Assembly: GCF_030268045.1 (NCBI RefSeq)
Contig: NZ_BSDC01000001.1
Span: forward strand, 868,001-932,000
From: Geothrix edaphica
GTDB lineage: Bacteria; Acidobacteriota; Holophagae; Holophagales; Holophagaceae
DNA length: 64,000 nt
Reading direction: 5' to 3'
The notes under the pieces were generated by a model. The model saw nothing but the letters and a program-made list of their open reading frames with translations, had not been told where the DNA came from and did not search any database. A program made the translations under genes and the position numbers. This document shows positions 8,559-19,113 of this stretch, in pieces; within the stretch, counting starts at the first letter, position 1, and every line of letters starts with the position of its first letter.

Positions 8559-9548
8559 TCAGAGCCGGGTGAGGGTCTCGCGGATGGCCTGGTTCAGGAG
8601 GTCCGGGTGGTGCCGCGCCATGGGGGCCTCGGGGTCCAGCAGGGGGAAGCGGTGCACGGGAATGCCCAGGACTTCGGCGGAAGGGGCGGCGATCGGCTCG
8701 CCGCCCTCCTCCCGGTAGCGGGCGAGCATCTCGGGCTGGAGCGGGGCCGAGTTGGCGATCACGGCGGAAATGCCCACGCGCCCGAAGGAGGCGATGGCGG
8801 CCACGTGGTTCTCCAGGTCCAGTCCGGAGGATTCGCCGGGCTCGGTCATGAGGTTCGCCACGTACACCACCGGTGCCCGGGAGATGGCCACAGCCTCCTG
8901 CAGCTCCGACAGCAGGAGGTTGGCGATGGTGGATGTATAGAGGCTGCCGGGGCTGAGGATGACCAGGTCCGCGCGCAGCAGGGCGAGGACGGCCTCGGGC
9001 AGGGGCTCGGCCTCGGCGGGCTCCATCCAGAGGCGGGCCAGGGGCGGGCGGCAGGAGCCCACGGCTGTCTCCCCCTCGTAGCGGCGCCCTGCCATGTCCT
9101 CGGCGCAGAGGGTGATGGGCACCACGGTGGAGGGGAACAGCCGACCCACCGTCACCAGCACGCCCGAGAGCTGCCGGATGGCCCGCACCCAGTCGCCCGT
9201 GAGGTCCGCCAGGGCCCAGAGCATGAGGTTCCCGAGAGAGTGCCCGGCCAGACTGCCGTCACCCTTGAACCGGTAGTTCAGGAGGTCGGAGAGGGCGGAA
9301 TCCTCCAGGGTCAGGGCCGAGAGGCAGTTGCGGAGATCCCCCGGCGGGATGCCACCCAGCTCGTCGCGCAGCCGCCCAGAGGAGCCGCCGTTGTCGGACA
9401 CGGTGACGATGCCCGTGAGCTTCCAGGGATCACGGCTGCGGCCGGCCTCGCGTTTCAGGGCCCGCAGCAGCGCGGCAAGGCCCGTGCCGCCGCCCAGGGC
9501 CACCACCTTCAGGGGCTGGTCGGCATGGAGACCCAGGGGGCCTGACAC
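8559..9548 (-). CDS. yvcK: YvcK/GlmR family UDP-sugar-binding regulator (CofD-like fold)
   Basis: A 329-residue cytoplasmic protein of the YvcK family, which in Bacillus is needed on gluconeogenic carbon sources and links central metabolism to peptidoglycan precursor supply. GGGTGLAALLRALK at residues 19-32 is the nucleotide-sugar binding loop. TVSDNGGSSGRLR (about 49-61), PPGDLRNCLSAL and GHSLGNL follow in family order, then LSPGSLYTSTIANLL near residue 200. The GTG start is 18 bases after the upstream gene. Unlike many genomes there is no rapZ or whiA beside it. The downstream gap (8425-8558) has a 7-bp GC hairpin without a T-run. Confidence 0.9.
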   Translation of the reverse strand: MSGPLGLHADQPLKVVALGGGTGLAALLRALKREAGRSRDPWKLTGIVTVSDNGGSSGRLRDELGGIPPGDLRNCLSALTLEDSALSDLLNYRFKGDGSLAGHSLGNLMLWALADLTGDWVRAIRQLSGVLVTVGRLFPSTVVPITLCAEDMAGRRYEGETAVGSCRPPLARLWMEPAEAEPLPEAVLALLRADLVILSPGSLYTSTIANLLLSELQEAVAISRAPVVYVANLMTEPGESSGLDLENHVAAIASFGRVGISAVIANSAPLQPEMLARYREEGGEPIAAPSAEVLGIPVHRFPLLDPEAPMARHHPDLLNQAIRETLTRL

Positions 9549-9566
9549 GGGGCGGGCCGGCGGAGC

Positions 9567-10097
9567 CTAGCGGCCTTCGGTGAAGGCGAAGAGGGGCGAC
9601 TTCCGGACGGAGTTGAAGTCCGGCTCCATGTGCCACTGGAAGACCAGATCTGCGTCCAGTTCCACGGCCTTCTTCAGGCTCTCCGCGGAGGCCTCGGTGT
9701 TCTCCGCCTGGGCGAAGGCCACGGCGCGGAGGTAGTGGAGGTTGCCCTGGGCGGGGTGCGCCTTGATGGCCTTCTCGAGCTGCTTGAGGGCCCCATCCGT
9801 ATCGCGCCGGTTGAGGCAGGCCTGGATCTCGGTGATGACATCGGGGGCGACGGCCTTGGGGGGATGCAGCTTCGCTTCGGCAAGGGTGCGGTAGACCTGG
9901 GCCCGGCGCTTGACGGCCCAGTCGCCGGTGGCCTGGGCCTCCGCCATCAGCGTGTCCAGGGCCTTCACGGCTTCGGCGTGCTTGCCCCCTTCCACGAGCT
10001 TCACGGCTTTCGCGTAGGCGTCCCCGAGCAGCGAAGGGTGGCCGGCCTGAGCGGGGGCGGACTTGGGAGCGTGTTCGGACTTGGCCTTCGTCGCCAT
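9567..10097 (-). CDS. Tetratricopeptide-like repeat protein
   Basis: A 176-residue protein with a Lys/Ala-rich N terminus and TPR-like helical pairs: LLGDAYAKAVKLVEGGKHAEAVKALDTL, later RDTDGALKQLEKAIKAHPAQGNLHYLRAVAFAQAEN. Each stretch fits the TPR small-large-small residue pattern. No signal peptide or catalytic motif is visible, so a protein-protein adaptor is the most that can be said. ATG preceded by GAGG at 7 bases. It is followed after 18 bases by yvcK and probably cotranscribed with it. Confidence 0.6.
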   Translation of the reverse strand: MATKAKSEHAPKSAPAQAGHPSLLGDAYAKAVKLVEGGKHAEAVKALDTLMAEAQATGDWAVKRRAQVYRTLAEAKLHPPKAVAPDVITEIQACLNRRDTDGALKQLEKAIKAHPAQGNLHYLRAVAFAQAENTEASAESLKKAVELDADLVFQWHMEPDFNSVRKSPLFAFTEGR

Positions 10098-10182
10098 GCG
10101 GGATCCTCTGGAAGCCTTGGAGAAACTATAGGATGACAGCTTTCCCCGGGCAAATGCCCCCGCCGGCCCCCGGAATCGGTCC

Positions 10183-11372
10183 TCAGGCTTTGAACAGGGC
10201 CTTCTCGCGGTTCAGGATCCGCGTGGAGACCCAGGTCATGATGGCCGCCAACCCCACGGTCATGGCGAAGGCCACGAGGTATTCCAGCTGGTTGAACTGC
10301 TGGCTGAACAGCTTGCGCAGGGCCAGGCAGACATTCACCACGGGCACGTAGGAGAGGAAGGCCATCTTGTCCACGCCCGGGGACATGGTGAAGATGCCGA
10401 GGAAGACCACCAGGAAGATGCCGGGCGTGATGGCGCTGCCGGCCTCGATGGTGTTCCGGGCCTGGATGCCCATGAGCAGGATGAAGTTCGAGAAGAAGAG
10501 GCCCAGGGGCACCATGATCATAAAGGTGAGGCCCAGGGTCATGGGGTTGGCCAGGGCCGCCATGGCCTGCATGGAATTCGTGGAGCCGCCGCTCATGAAG
10601 GGGATGGAGAGGCCCATGCTCAGAAGGTTCAGGAGGGCGGCGATCACGCCCATGCTGAAGATGTAGAGCAGCTTGCCGAGGATGATCTGATTCCTGGGCA
10701 GGCGCGTGGCCATGAGGCTCAGGAGCGTGTGGCGCTCCTTCTCCCCGGCCGTGGCGTAGATGCCGTGCTGCATGGAGCCGGTGTACATCATGATCATCAG
10801 CAGGTAGGGGAGGATCCGCCCCATGACCTTGCCCATCTCCAGGATCGGGTCCGCGGCATTCTTCACTTCCAGCTTCAGGGGTTCCGCCAGCTGGGGCGAA
10901 GCGCCGAGGATCTCCAGGCGCGCCTGGATCCAGGTCTTCTCCTGGCCCGCGAGGGCCTCCTTCAGGCGCTTGAGGGCCAACTCGGAGGTGCGCTCGCTCT
11001 CGTCGACGGTGGCGGCGATGGTGAAGGTCGCGTGTTTCCGGAGCGCTTCGGCCGCGCCGGCATCCACATCCAGGGCCAGGTCCAGCTTCTGGTCCCGCAC
11101 CGCCTGCCGCAAATCGCCCTCGGGCCTCGGGGCCAGCTCGAAGCGCTTCGGATCAGCCTGCAGCATCCCGGTGATGGCGCCGGAGGGATCGGCGAGGAAG
11201 ACGCGGCTGGCCTTGTTGCGGTTCTGCGCTTCATCCCGCTTCGCCATCTTGGCCATCATCCCGAAGATGGCCGGGTAGAGCAGGAAGGGCAGCACGAAGG
11301 CGAAGAAGAGGGTCTTGCGGTCCTTGGAGAGCTCCAGGAACTCCTTCTTGGCGATGAGCAGGGCGCCGCGCA

Positions 11373-11373
<1 letters not shown>
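10183..11373 (-). CDS. natB: ABC-2 type exporter permease (NatB family)
   Basis: A 396-residue membrane component of an ABC exporter. One hydrophobic segment near residues 22-42 is followed by a large extracytoplasmic region (about 55-190), then five or six membrane segments from about 190 to 390. This is the NatB layout (COG1668; sodium or antibiotic export in Bacillus). The segment GEKERHTLLSLMATRLPR is the cytoplasmic E-R-loop conserved in ABC-2 permeases. Its start codon overlaps the stop codon of the ATPase gene (TGATG), so the two subunits are coupled. The substrate cannot be told from sequence. Confidence 0.8.
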
Positions 11374-12134
<761 letters not shown>

Positions 12135-12239
12135 CGAACCTCCGGATGGGAGGTCCCAGTGTAGGGGCAGAGCCTGCGATCCAGCTACGGGGACCGGTGA
12201 ACGGGGCTGGCGGGCCGGCGAACGGTGGCCCCCCGGACC

Positions 12240-13121
12240 TCAATGGTGGCCCAGGGCCCCGGTGGTGCCGAGGACCAGCATCACCACACCCAGGCCCAGG
12301 CAGTACACGGCGAAACCGTTGAGCCTCGGCTTCCGGGTGAAGCGGTCGAGGAGCCCGATGGCGAGATAGCCCGAGATGGCCGCGGCCAGGACGCCCACCC
12401 CGCAGAGCAGGGCCGGGGAGGCGGAGCCGGCGGGGAAGGTCAGGTCCGCCGGCAGGGGCTGATGCCTGAGCAGGGGCTTCACCAGACCGCGCAGCTCCAC
12501 CACGGCGGCGGCGGCAATGGTCGGCACGCCCAGGAGGAAGCTGAACCGGGTCGAGGCTGGGAGCCTCAGGCCCTGGAACACGCCCATGGCGATGGTGGAC
12601 CCGGAGCGGGACAGCCCGAAGCCGCCGCCGATGCCCTGGATGGCGCCCACGGCCAGTGCGTCCGAGGCCCGAAGGTCGCCGAGGCCCCGTCCCGCCTGAT
12701 CCTCATGGCGCAGGTTGTTCCGCTGACAGCTGAGGCGGTTGGCGAGGTAGAGCAGGCCGGAGGTGCAGACCAGCCCAATGCCGTAGACCCAGAGGTGGTC
12801 CTTCGCGGCCTCCTTCACGCCCTTGGTGGCCAGCCCGAAGAGGCCCGTCGGGATCATGGCGAGGAACAGCCAGAGGGCCAGCTTCCGGCCCTCCGAGTCC
12901 CGGCCCAGGCAGCCCATGGCCACCTGGAACAGCTCCCGGCGGAAATAGATCGTCAGCGCGATCAGGGTGCCCCCGTGCAGCAGCACGTCGAAGGCCAGGG
13001 GCATGGGCCGCCCGCCGAACATCAGGTGCTCGGCCAGGGTGAGGTGCGCGGTGGAGGACACCGGCAGGAATTCCGTCAGGCCCTGGATCAGACCCAGGAG
13101 GATGGCGTGGAGCGGATTCAT
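12240..13121 (-). CDS. uppP: Undecaprenyl-diphosphatase UppP (BacA)
   Basis: A 293-residue multi-spanning membrane enzyme that dephosphorylates undecaprenyl diphosphate, recycling the lipid carrier for peptidoglycan and other polymers. Both family signatures are present: GLIQGLTEFLPVSSTAHL at residues 10-27, with the catalytic Glu, and GIGGGFGLSRSGSTIAMG in the second half, with the Ser/Arg pair. At least seven hydrophobic segments are visible. The ATG at 13121 has GGAG five bases upstream; the longer frame has no such signal. Absence of an obvious partner gene is normal for uppP. Confidence 0.95.
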   Translation of the reverse strand: MNPLHAILLGLIQGLTEFLPVSSTAHLTLAEHLMFGGRPMPLAFDVLLHGGTLIALTIYFRRELFQVAMGCLGRDSEGRKLALWLFLAMIPTGLFGLATKGVKEAAKDHLWVYGIGLVCTSGLLYLANRLSCQRNNLRHEDQAGRGLGDLRASDALAVGAIQGIGGGFGLSRSGSTIAMGVFQGLRLPASTRFSFLLGVPTIAAAAVVELRGLVKPLLRHQPLPADLTFPAGSASPALLCGVGVLAAAISGYLAIGLLDRFTRKPRLNGFAVYCLGLGVVMLVLGTTGALGHH

Positions 13122-13158
13122 TCGTTCTCCGGCACAAAGAGACAGTGTGCCAGAGCCT

Positions 13159-13902
13159 TCAGGCTTCCCGGGGAAGTGCCCGCAGGAGGGCCAGGTACTC
13201 GCGGTGTTCCTTCCAGCCCCGAACCATGGCCAGGGCACCCCAGATCAGCACCAGGTAAATGAGGACGAGCAGGCCGATGCCGGTGACATCGCCGAAAAGT
13301 CCCCACCCAGTCTTCAGGGGAGGTGCCGGGGGGCCGAAGCTGAAAAGGAAGAGGGGGATGAGCCAGAGGATGCACTGGCCGACCAGGACGGCATAGGCCC
13401 GCGCCTCCTCGATGCCGCGAATGACCCAGGGCATGGGTAGGAGGTACAGGAACGGCATCAGCAGGATCCACATGGGAGGAGGGAAGAGGGCGGCCCGGGG
13501 CTGGTTCGCTTGCAGGAATCCAGACGTGAAGGCATAGAGGGCCGCCAACAGCACCGTGATGAGGAACAGTGCAAGGCCCAGGATCCAGAACCAGCGCTGG
13601 CGTTCGTAGGCGCCGTCGGGCGAGGCTTTCACAGTGCCGAGGCCCCGGTAAAGCGCACGGCCAAACACGCCTTTGAGTACCAGCCAGAGGAAGGGTACCC
13701 AGACGAGGTACTCAATGAAGAGGTGATCCAAGACCTGGGCCCCCATGAAATTCGGGCTCAGCGCGGCGATGACCAGGACGACGGCCAGCAGCCCTCCCAG
13801 GGCCGTGGCCAGGCCGCTCTTGCGGGACTGGAAGGTGGCATAGTCGCGGGTCAGGGCGGCCAGGGCTGCAAGGTCCGGCCCGTCGAGATCGGTCGTGGTC
13901 AT
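13159..13902 (-). CDS. Integral membrane protein of unknown function, paired with a regulator
   Basis: A 247-residue protein with five or six hydrophobic segments (about 34-52, 60-80, 104-128, 140-160, 172-190 and 210-232). No known family is recognised. Its ATG overlaps the stop codon of the upstream winged-helix regulator (ATGA), so the pair is translationally coupled and shares the promoter that carries the 29-bp palindrome. Coupled regulator/membrane-protein pairs of this kind often form self-controlled units, but what this one senses or transports cannot be told. Confidence 0.7.
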   Translation of the reverse strand: MTTTDLDGPDLAALAALTRDYATFQSRKSGLATALGGLLAVVLVIAALSPNFMGAQVLDHLFIEYLVWVPFLWLVLKGVFGRALYRGLGTVKASPDGAYERQRWFWILGLALFLITVLLAALYAFTSGFLQANQPRAALFPPPMWILLMPFLYLLPMPWVIRGIEEARAYAVLVGQCILWLIPLFLFSFGPPAPPLKTGWGLFGDVTGIGLLVLIYLVLIWGALAMVRGWKEHREYLALLRALPREA

Positions 13903-14222
13903 GACTTTCCTTCCTTCGGGAGCAGGGCCCGGAGCTGCTGGTGATAGGTGCGGAGGGCGGCGCGTCCGTCCTCCGTGATGCGGAAGCTGGTGACGGGGAT
14001 GCGGCCCTGGAAGGTCTTGACCGTTTCCAGATACCCGGCCGCTTCCAGCTTTTGCGTGTGGCTCGAGAGGTTGCCCTTGCTCAGGCCGGTGACCCGCTGG
14101 AGGAAGAGGAAGGCCACTTCCTCCGCCGCGGCCAGCACGGTGAGGATGGCCAGCCGGGCCGGCTCGTGGACCATCCGATCGAGGGCGAGAATGGCCTTGG
14201 GACTGGTTCCGCTTTTGTTCAT
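13899..14222 (-). CDS. Winged-helix transcriptional regulator (MarR/ArsR-like)
   Basis: A 107-residue one-domain DNA-binding protein. Helices [44 protein letters not shown] form the helix-turn-helix, with recognition helix near residues 48-63. The beta wing follows ([24 protein letters not shown]), and a short helix ends the protein. It matches the small winged-helix group with a [15 protein letters not shown] motif. Because the palindrome at 14223-14251 touches its start codon, it very probably represses its own transcript. No effector domain is present, so the signal is unknown. No ribosome binding site precedes the ATG. Confidence 0.85.
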   Translation of the reverse strand: MNKSGTSPKAILALDRMVHEPARLAILTVLAAAEEVAFLFLQRVTGLSKGNLSSHTQKLEAAGYLETVKTFQGRIPVTSFRITEDGRAALRTYHQQLRALLPKEGKS

Positions 14223-14251
14223 GAAACAAGTTTGCGTTGCAAACCTGTTTC
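14223..14251. promoter_or_regulatory. 29-bp palindromic operator between the regulator and ltaE
   Basis: GAAACAAGTTTGC, a GTT spacer and GCAAACCTGTTTC form a 13-bp inverted repeat with one mismatch. It abuts the start codon of the winged-helix regulator and lies 37 bases before the divergent threonine aldolase start. Size and symmetry fit a dimer of a winged-helix repressor. Autoregulation is inferred. Confidence 0.7.
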
Positions 14252-14288
14252 GTCAATCAAAAATGTCCGCCCATGTTTGAATCTCCCC

Positions 14289-15317
14289 ATGCGATCCATC
14301 GACCTCCGCTCCGACACCGTGACCCAGCCCTCGAAGGAGATGCGCGCCGCCATGGCGGCCGCGGAAGTCGGGGACGACGTGCTGGAGCACGATCCCACCA
14401 TGGTCCGGCTGGAGGGCCGGGTGGCCGACCTGCTGGGGCTTGAGGCGGCGCTGTGGGTGCCCTCCGGCTGCATGGGCAACCTCATCGGCCTGATGCTCCA
14501 CCTGAAGCGGGGTGACCGCTTCCTCGCCCCGGCCCAGGCCCACGTGCTGGGCGCGGAGCTGGGCACGGGCGCCTGGCTGGCGGGCGGCATGCCCGAGGCC
14601 CTGGCCTGGGAGGGCGGCCCCGGCCGGCCCACCCCGGGGCAGGTGACCAGGGCCGCGGGGTCGCCCGGTCCCTACTACTCGCTGCGCACGACCCTGCTCT
14701 GCCTGGAGAACACCCACAACTTCGCGGGGGGGGCCGTGACGCCTCAGGCCGAGCATCGCGCCCTGGTGGCTGCCGCCAAGGCCGCGAAGCTGGCGGTGCA
14801 CCTGGATGGCGCGCGGATCTGGCACGCCGCGACCGCGCTGGGGCTTGCGCCCTCCGCGCTCACCGAAGGCGTGGATACCGTGCAGGTTTGCCTCAGCAAG
14901 GGGCTGGGTGCGCCGATGGGATCGCTGCTGGCGGGTACGAAACCCGCCATGGCCGAGGCTCGCCGCCTGCGGAAGATGCTGGGCGGCGGGGTCCGCCAGG
15001 GCGGCGTCGTGGCCGCAGCGGGCCTGGTGGCCCTGGACTACCTGCCGCGGGTGGCCGAGGACCACGCCAAGACCCGGCGGCTCGCCGAGGGACTGCGGGG
15101 CTTCGGCATTGCCGCTCCCACTCCGGAGACCAACATCCTGCTGGTGCCCGTGCCCGATGCCGGCGCGGCCCTCGCGGCCCTGGAGGCCGTCGGCGTCCGG
15201 GCCCTGCCGGTGGGATCAGCGGTCCGCTTCATCCCGCACCGCGATCTGGAGATGGCCGACATCGAGGAGGCCCTGCGCCGCATCGAGCCCCTCGCCCACC
15301 TGCTGCGGGCTGCCTGA
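14289..15317 (+). CDS. ltaE: Low-specificity L-threonine aldolase
   Basis: A 342-residue PLP enzyme that cleaves L-threonine and allo-threonine to glycine and acetaldehyde. The N terminus [19 protein letters not shown] is the family hallmark. [10 protein letters not shown] (171-180) contains the PLP-binding Asp and Arg, and [12 protein letters not shown] carries the Schiff-base Lys204. The ATG at 14289 gives the canonical start; the frame is open further upstream but that would cross the palindromic operator. It is divergent from the regulator pair and may be influenced by the same operator. The next gene follows after 2 bases. Confidence 0.92.
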   Translation: MRSIDLRSDTVTQPSKEMRAAMAAAEVGDDVLEHDPTMVRLEGRVADLLGLEAALWVPSGCMGNLIGLMLHLKRGDRFLAPAQAHVLGAELGTGAWLAGGMPEALAWEGGPGRPTPGQVTRAAGSPGPYYSLRTTLLCLENTHNFAGGAVTPQAEHRALVAAAKAAKLAVHLDGARIWHAATALGLAPSALTEGVDTVQVCLSKGLGAPMGSLLAGTKPAMAEARRLRKMLGGGVRQGGVVAAAGLVALDYLPRVAEDHAKTRRLAEGLRGFGIAAPTPETNILLVPVPDAGAALAALEAVGVRALPVGSAVRFIPHRDLEMADIEEALRRIEPLAHLLRAA

Positions 15318-15319
15318 CC

Positions 15320-16186
15320 ATGAAAGCCCGTCTCATCCTTGCGGTTGTGGTGGTGCTCGCCCTGGCGGCGGGCGGTTACTGGTGGTACCAGGACACCCTG
15401 GTGCCGGTGCCCCTGGCTTCGGGCGACCAGCTGTTCGTGCCCGGCCAGCCCGAGTTCGGCGAGGACGAGGCGGTGGTCGAGGCGTTGCTGCCTCCGGGGC
15501 CGGGGGCCGAGGCCTTCCTCGTCGCCCAGTCCGATCTCGCGCTGCTGGAGAAGGCGCCCGAGGGCGGGTGGATGGGACAGCTGCTGTCCAGTCTGGATGG
15601 TTCCCGGCACGGCCGGCGGTGGCGCCTTGCAGTGCGTCCAGGCTGGCGGATGCAGGACGGGACCCTGCTGGATGCGGCCCGGGTCGCCAAGGCCGTCGCG
15701 CCCGAGGCGAGCCGTCTGGGCGGAACCGTCCGCGTGATCGACGGGGCCAGCCTCGAGCTGCGCTTCCAGTCCCGGCAGGGAGACCTGCCCGCCCGGCTCA
15801 CCGGATGGCGGGTGCCCGGCAGCGGACCTTTCGTGCGCCAGGGCATGACCCTCACCCGCTTCGAGCGGTTCACCCCCGGCCGGCCGGGCCTGGCGGGGGT
15901 GAGAGTCGCCGTGGATCCGGCCCTGCTGGAAAGCCGCGCCTGGTCCGCAGGGCTGGCTTCCGGCCGCTGGGCCTGGGCCGTGTTCCCCGGCCAGATCGCC
16001 CCCGAGGACATGGCGAAGGTCCGCATCGCACCCTATGACGAGTACCGCCTGAAGAACGGCTCCGTGTGGTTCCTCTCCCGGCGCATGCGGCGCTTGCGGC
16101 CGGATCCTTCGGATTGGACCCGCACCCGGCTCTTCGGCGTATGGAAGAGTTCCACAGAGTTGCCGTACGACCCGCTGGGCTTCTAG
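15320..16186 (+). CDS. Hypothetical membrane-anchored protein
   Basis: A 288-residue protein with an N-terminal hydrophobic anchor or uncleaved signal (LILAVVVVLALAAGGYWWY) and an extracytoplasmic remainder. The middle part (LAVRPGWRMQDGTLLDAARVAKAV) faintly resembles the N-terminal lobe of peptide-binding proteins of the ABC dipeptide class, where RPGVKFHDGTPLTAEDVV is typical; I offer this only as a lead. At 288 residues it would be much shorter than a full binding protein (about 500). It lies 2 bases after ltaE and is likely cotranscribed. Convergent with yicC, with a 3-base gap. Confidence 0.6.
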   Translation: MKARLILAVVVVLALAAGGYWWYQDTLVPVPLASGDQLFVPGQPEFGEDEAVVEALLPPGPGAEAFLVAQSDLALLEKAPEGGWMGQLLSSLDGSRHGRRWRLAVRPGWRMQDGTLLDAARVAKAVAPEASRLGGTVRVIDGASLELRFQSRQGDLPARLTGWRVPGSGPFVRQGMTLTRFERFTPGRPGLAGVRVAVDPALLESRAWSAGLASGRWAWAVFPGQIAPEDMAKVRIAPYDEYRLKNGSVWFLSRRMRRLRPDPSDWTRTRLFGVWKSSTELPYDPLGF

Positions 16187-16189
16187 CCG

Positions 16190-17065
16190 TCACTCCAGAT
16201 TGGCCGACTGCTCGCGGATCTGATCCAGCGCGCCCTTGGCTTCCATGACCGCGCGGGTCATGGCGATGCGCTTGCACTTGCTGCCGGTGGTGTTCAGCTC
16301 GCGCAGGACCTCCTGGCACCACACATCGATGGCCTTGCCTTCGAGGCGACCGGTGGCGAGGCGTTCGGCGAAGTCGTCGAGGTGGGCGGCGAGGCGGGTC
16401 AGCTCTTCGCGCACATCCTGGCGCTCGGCCAGCACGCCCGCTTCCGCCAGCAGGCGCTCGGCGGGGAGCTGGCCGGCGAGGCGGGCGTCCTCCAGGAGCT
16501 GTTCGATGCGCTGGCGGTAGAGGCCGGGGAGCTCGGCGGCCTGGAGATCCGCCTCGGCCTGGAGGCGTTCGCACAGGGAGCAGAGCCGCGCCAGCCCATC
16601 CACGAAGAAGGGGCGCAGCCGCTCGGCCTCGCGGGCCCGGCCTTCATTCCAGGTTTCGAGCAGGGCCGCCAGGGCTTCGCGCACGGGCGCCTCCATGCGC
16701 TCACCCAGGTCCGAGGCGGGGGACTGGAAGGCGCCGGGCAGGCGGAAGAAGGCCTCGGCAGTGAGGGGCGGAAGATTCAGCCATTCCGCGTCCTCCTGCC
16801 AGCCTTTGGCCACGGTCCGGAGCAGGGCGCGGTTCATGCGGGGTTCCAGGGAAGGCTCGTCCTGGACCTCCACGGTGAGGTCCAGCTTGCCGCGCTGGGC
16901 CGCTTCGCGCACCTGGGCCCGGAGCCCGGCCTCCAGGGGGAACAGGGCGGGGGGCAGGCGCAGGCTGAGGTCCAGGGCCTTGCTGTTGACGCTGCGGAGG
17001 GACAGCCGCAGCTGCCCGGCGGCCAGGGGCCGGACGACCTCGGCGAAGGCGGTCATGGATCTCAT
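16190..17065 (-). CDS. yicC: YicC/YloC family protein (probable endoribonuclease)
   Basis: A 291-residue protein of the YicC family, whose members have been linked to RNA turnover and stationary-phase survival. The N terminus MRSMTAFA matches the family MIRSMTGF start, followed by LRSVNSKALDLSLRLP. The conserved C-terminal domain has CQEVLRELNTTGSKCKRIAMTRAVMEAKGALDQIREQSANLE in family order, including the NTxGSK segment. The start is supported by the family start. It is the only gene in its transcript unless it reads into leuD downstream. Confidence 0.9.
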   Translation of the reverse strand: MRSMTAFAEVVRPLAAGQLRLSLRSVNSKALDLSLRLPPALFPLEAGLRAQVREAAQRGKLDLTVEVQDEPSLEPRMNRALLRTVAKGWQEDAEWLNLPPLTAEAFFRLPGAFQSPASDLGERMEAPVREALAALLETWNEGRAREAERLRPFFVDGLARLCSLCERLQAEADLQAAELPGLYRQRIEQLLEDARLAGQLPAERLLAEAGVLAERQDVREELTRLAAHLDDFAERLATGRLEGKAIDVWCQEVLRELNTTGSKCKRIAMTRAVMEAKGALDQIREQSANLE

Positions 17066-17101
17066 CAGGAACCCCGGAGGTTGATCCTCCAGGGTAGCGC
17101 G

Positions 17102-17704
17102 TCACTGTCCGCCGATGGCCAGCCAGGGCGCTTCGGCGCGTCGCCGGACCTCATAGGCTTCAATGTCGGCCAGGTTCGCCTCGCTGCGCTTGATCTCATC
17201 CAGGCCTTCCAGCAGGGTGGCCTTCCGGGTGGGCTCGATCTCGAAGCGGAAGCCGCAGCTCGCGCCGCTCACGGTCTGGGCGGGCAGGTCCACCGTGAGG
17301 AGGCCTTCTTCAGCCGCGAGCCGGGTGATGGCCTCTGCGGGCAGGACCACCGGCAGGATCCCGTTGGCGAAGCAGTTGTTGAAGAAGATGTCGGCGAAGC
17401 TGGGCGCGACGACGCAGCGGATGCCGAAATCCAGCAGGGCCCAGGGGGCATGCTCGCGGCTGGAGCCGCAGCCGAAGTTCGGGCCCGAGAGCAGGATGGC
17501 GGCCTGCCGGTACGGCTCGCGGTTCAGCAGGAAGTCCGGCAGTTCCCGGCCCTCGGGGCTGTAGCGGAGCTCATGGAAGAGGTGGCGGCCCAGGCCCGAG
17601 CGTACGAGGGTGGTGAGGAACTGCTTGGGGATGATGAGGTCCGTGTCCACGTTGGCGCGGAGGAGCGGCGCGGCGATACCGGTGAGGGTGGTGAAGGGGA
17701 CCAT
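17102..17704 (-). CDS. leuD: 3-isopropylmalate dehydratase small subunit
   Basis: A 200-residue subunit of isopropylmalate isomerase, the second step of leucine synthesis. NVDTDLIIPKQFL near residues 18-30 and GPNFGCGSSREHAPWAL near 74-90 are the family signatures that complete the substrate site of LeuC. Its ATG overlaps the leuC stop (TGATG), and the two subunits are coupled. An apparent longer frame upstream is only the leuC shadow. Last gene of the leftward LysR-leuC-leuD operon. Confidence 0.96.
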   Translation of the reverse strand: MVPFTTLTGIAAPLLRANVDTDLIIPKQFLTTLVRSGLGRHLFHELRYSPEGRELPDFLLNREPYRQAAILLSGPNFGCGSSREHAPWALLDFGIRCVVAPSFADIFFNNCFANGILPVVLPAEAITRLAAEEGLLTVDLPAQTVSGASCGFRFEIEPTRKATLLEGLDEIKRSEANLADIEAYEVRRRAEAPWLAIGGQ

Positions 17705-19113
17705 CAGCGCACCTCCATGCGGCGGACATCCGTGAAGTGGCCCGCCACGGCGGCGGCGGCGGCCATGGCCGGGCTCACGAGGTGGGTGCGGCTGCCGCGG
17801 CCCTGGCGGCCCTCGAAGTTGCGGTTGCTGGTGCTGGCGCAGCGCACCCCGGCCTCCAGGCGGTCCTCGTTCATGCCGAGGCACATGCTGCAGCCGGGCT
17901 GGCGCCACTCGAAGCCCGCCTCCAGGAAGATGCGGTCCAGGCCCTCGGCCTCGGCCTGGCGCTTCACCAGGCCCGAACCGGGAACCACCAGTGCCCGCAC
18001 GCCCTGCGCCACCTTCCGGCCGCGGGCGATGCCTGCGGCTTCGCGCAGGTCCTCGATGCGGCCGTTGGTGCACGAGCCGATGAACACGGCCTGGATGCCG
18101 ATGGCCTCCATGGGCGTGCCCGGCTCCAGACCCATGTAGGCCAAGGCCCGCAGGATGGCTTCGCGCTCATCTGCGTTGCGGCCCTGGGCAGGATCCGGCA
18201 CGCGGCCCGTGATGTCCGTGACCCACTGGGGGCTGGTGCCCCAGGTGACCTGGGGCGCGAGGTCGTGGAGGTCGATCACCACCTCCTGGTCGAAGACCGC
18301 CTCAGAATCCGAGACGAGGGTGCGCCAGTGGGCCACCGCGGCGTCCCACAGGGCGCCCTTCGGCGCGAGGGGTCGCCCCGCCACGTAGGCGAAGGTGGTG
18401 TCGTCGGGGGCCACCAGGCCCGCCCGGGCGCCGCCCTCGATGCTCATGTTGCAGAGGGTCATGCGGCCCTCCATGGAGAGGGCGCGGACGGCGGGACCCG
18501 TGTACTCCATCACGCAGCCCGTGCCGCCCGCGGTGCCGATCTGGCCGATGAGGCGCAGGGCCATGTCCTTGGCGCCGGTGCCCGGGGGCAGGCCGCCCTC
18601 GAACCGCACCCGCAGGTTCTTCGAGCGGCGCTGGGGCAGGGTCTGGGTGGCCATGACGTGCTCCACCTCGCTGGTGCCGATGCCGAAGGCCAGGGCCCCG
18701 AAGGCGCCGTGGGTGCTGGTATGGCTGTCCCCGCAGACCACGGTGGCGCCGGGCAGGGTGAAGCCCTGCTCCGGGCCCACCACGTGGACGATGCCCTGGC
18801 GGTCGTCCAGGAGGGGGATGTAGGGCACGCCATGGGCCTTCACGTTCGCTTCGAGCGCCTCGACCTGGAGGCGGCAGGTCTCGTCGGCGATGCCCTTCTC
18901 CCGGTCCGCCGTGGGGACGTTGTGGTCCGCCACGGAGAGGATCTGCTCCGGCCGGCGCAGGGGGCGCCCCGCGAGGACCAAGCCCTCGAAGGCCTGCGGG
19001 CTGGTGACCTCGTGGACCAGGTGGCGGTCGATGTAGAGGAGGCTGGTGCCGTCGGCGCGGGTGGCCACCAGATGCTCGTCCCAGATCTTGTCGTAGAGGG
19101 TGCGCGGGCTCAT
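17704..19113 (-). CDS. leuC: 3-isopropylmalate dehydratase large subunit
   Basis: A 469-residue aconitase-superfamily subunit that carries the 4Fe-4S cluster. Visible signatures are [17 protein letters not shown] at the N terminus, [28 protein letters not shown] in the middle, and the cluster ligands in [13 protein letters not shown] and, with the CxxC pair, [10 protein letters not shown] near the C terminus. Length is normal for bacterial LeuC. The ATG overlaps the stop of the LysR gene (ATGA), so the regulator and the enzyme are translated from one message. Confidence 0.97.
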   Translation of the reverse strand: MSPRTLYDKIWDEHLVATRADGTSLLYIDRHLVHEVTSPQAFEGLVLAGRPLRRPEQILSVADHNVPTADREKGIADETCRLQVEALEANVKAHGVPYIPLLDDRQGIVHVVGPEQGFTLPGATVVCGDSHTSTHGAFGALAFGIGTSEVEHVMATQTLPQRRSKNLRVRFEGGLPPGTGAKDMALRLIGQIGTAGGTGCVMEYTGPAVRALSMEGRMTLCNMSIEGGARAGLVAPDDTTFAYVAGRPLAPKGALWDAAVAHWRTLVSDSEAVFDQEVVIDLHDLAPQVTWGTSPQWVTDITGRVPDPAQGRNADEREAILRALAYMGLEPGTPMEAIGIQAVFIGSCTNGRIEDLREAAGIARGRKVAQGVRALVVPGSGLVKRQAEAEGLDRIFLEAGFEWRQPGCSMCLGMNEDRLEAGVRCASTSNRNFEGRQGRGSRTHLVSPAMAAAAAVAGHFTDVRRMEVR

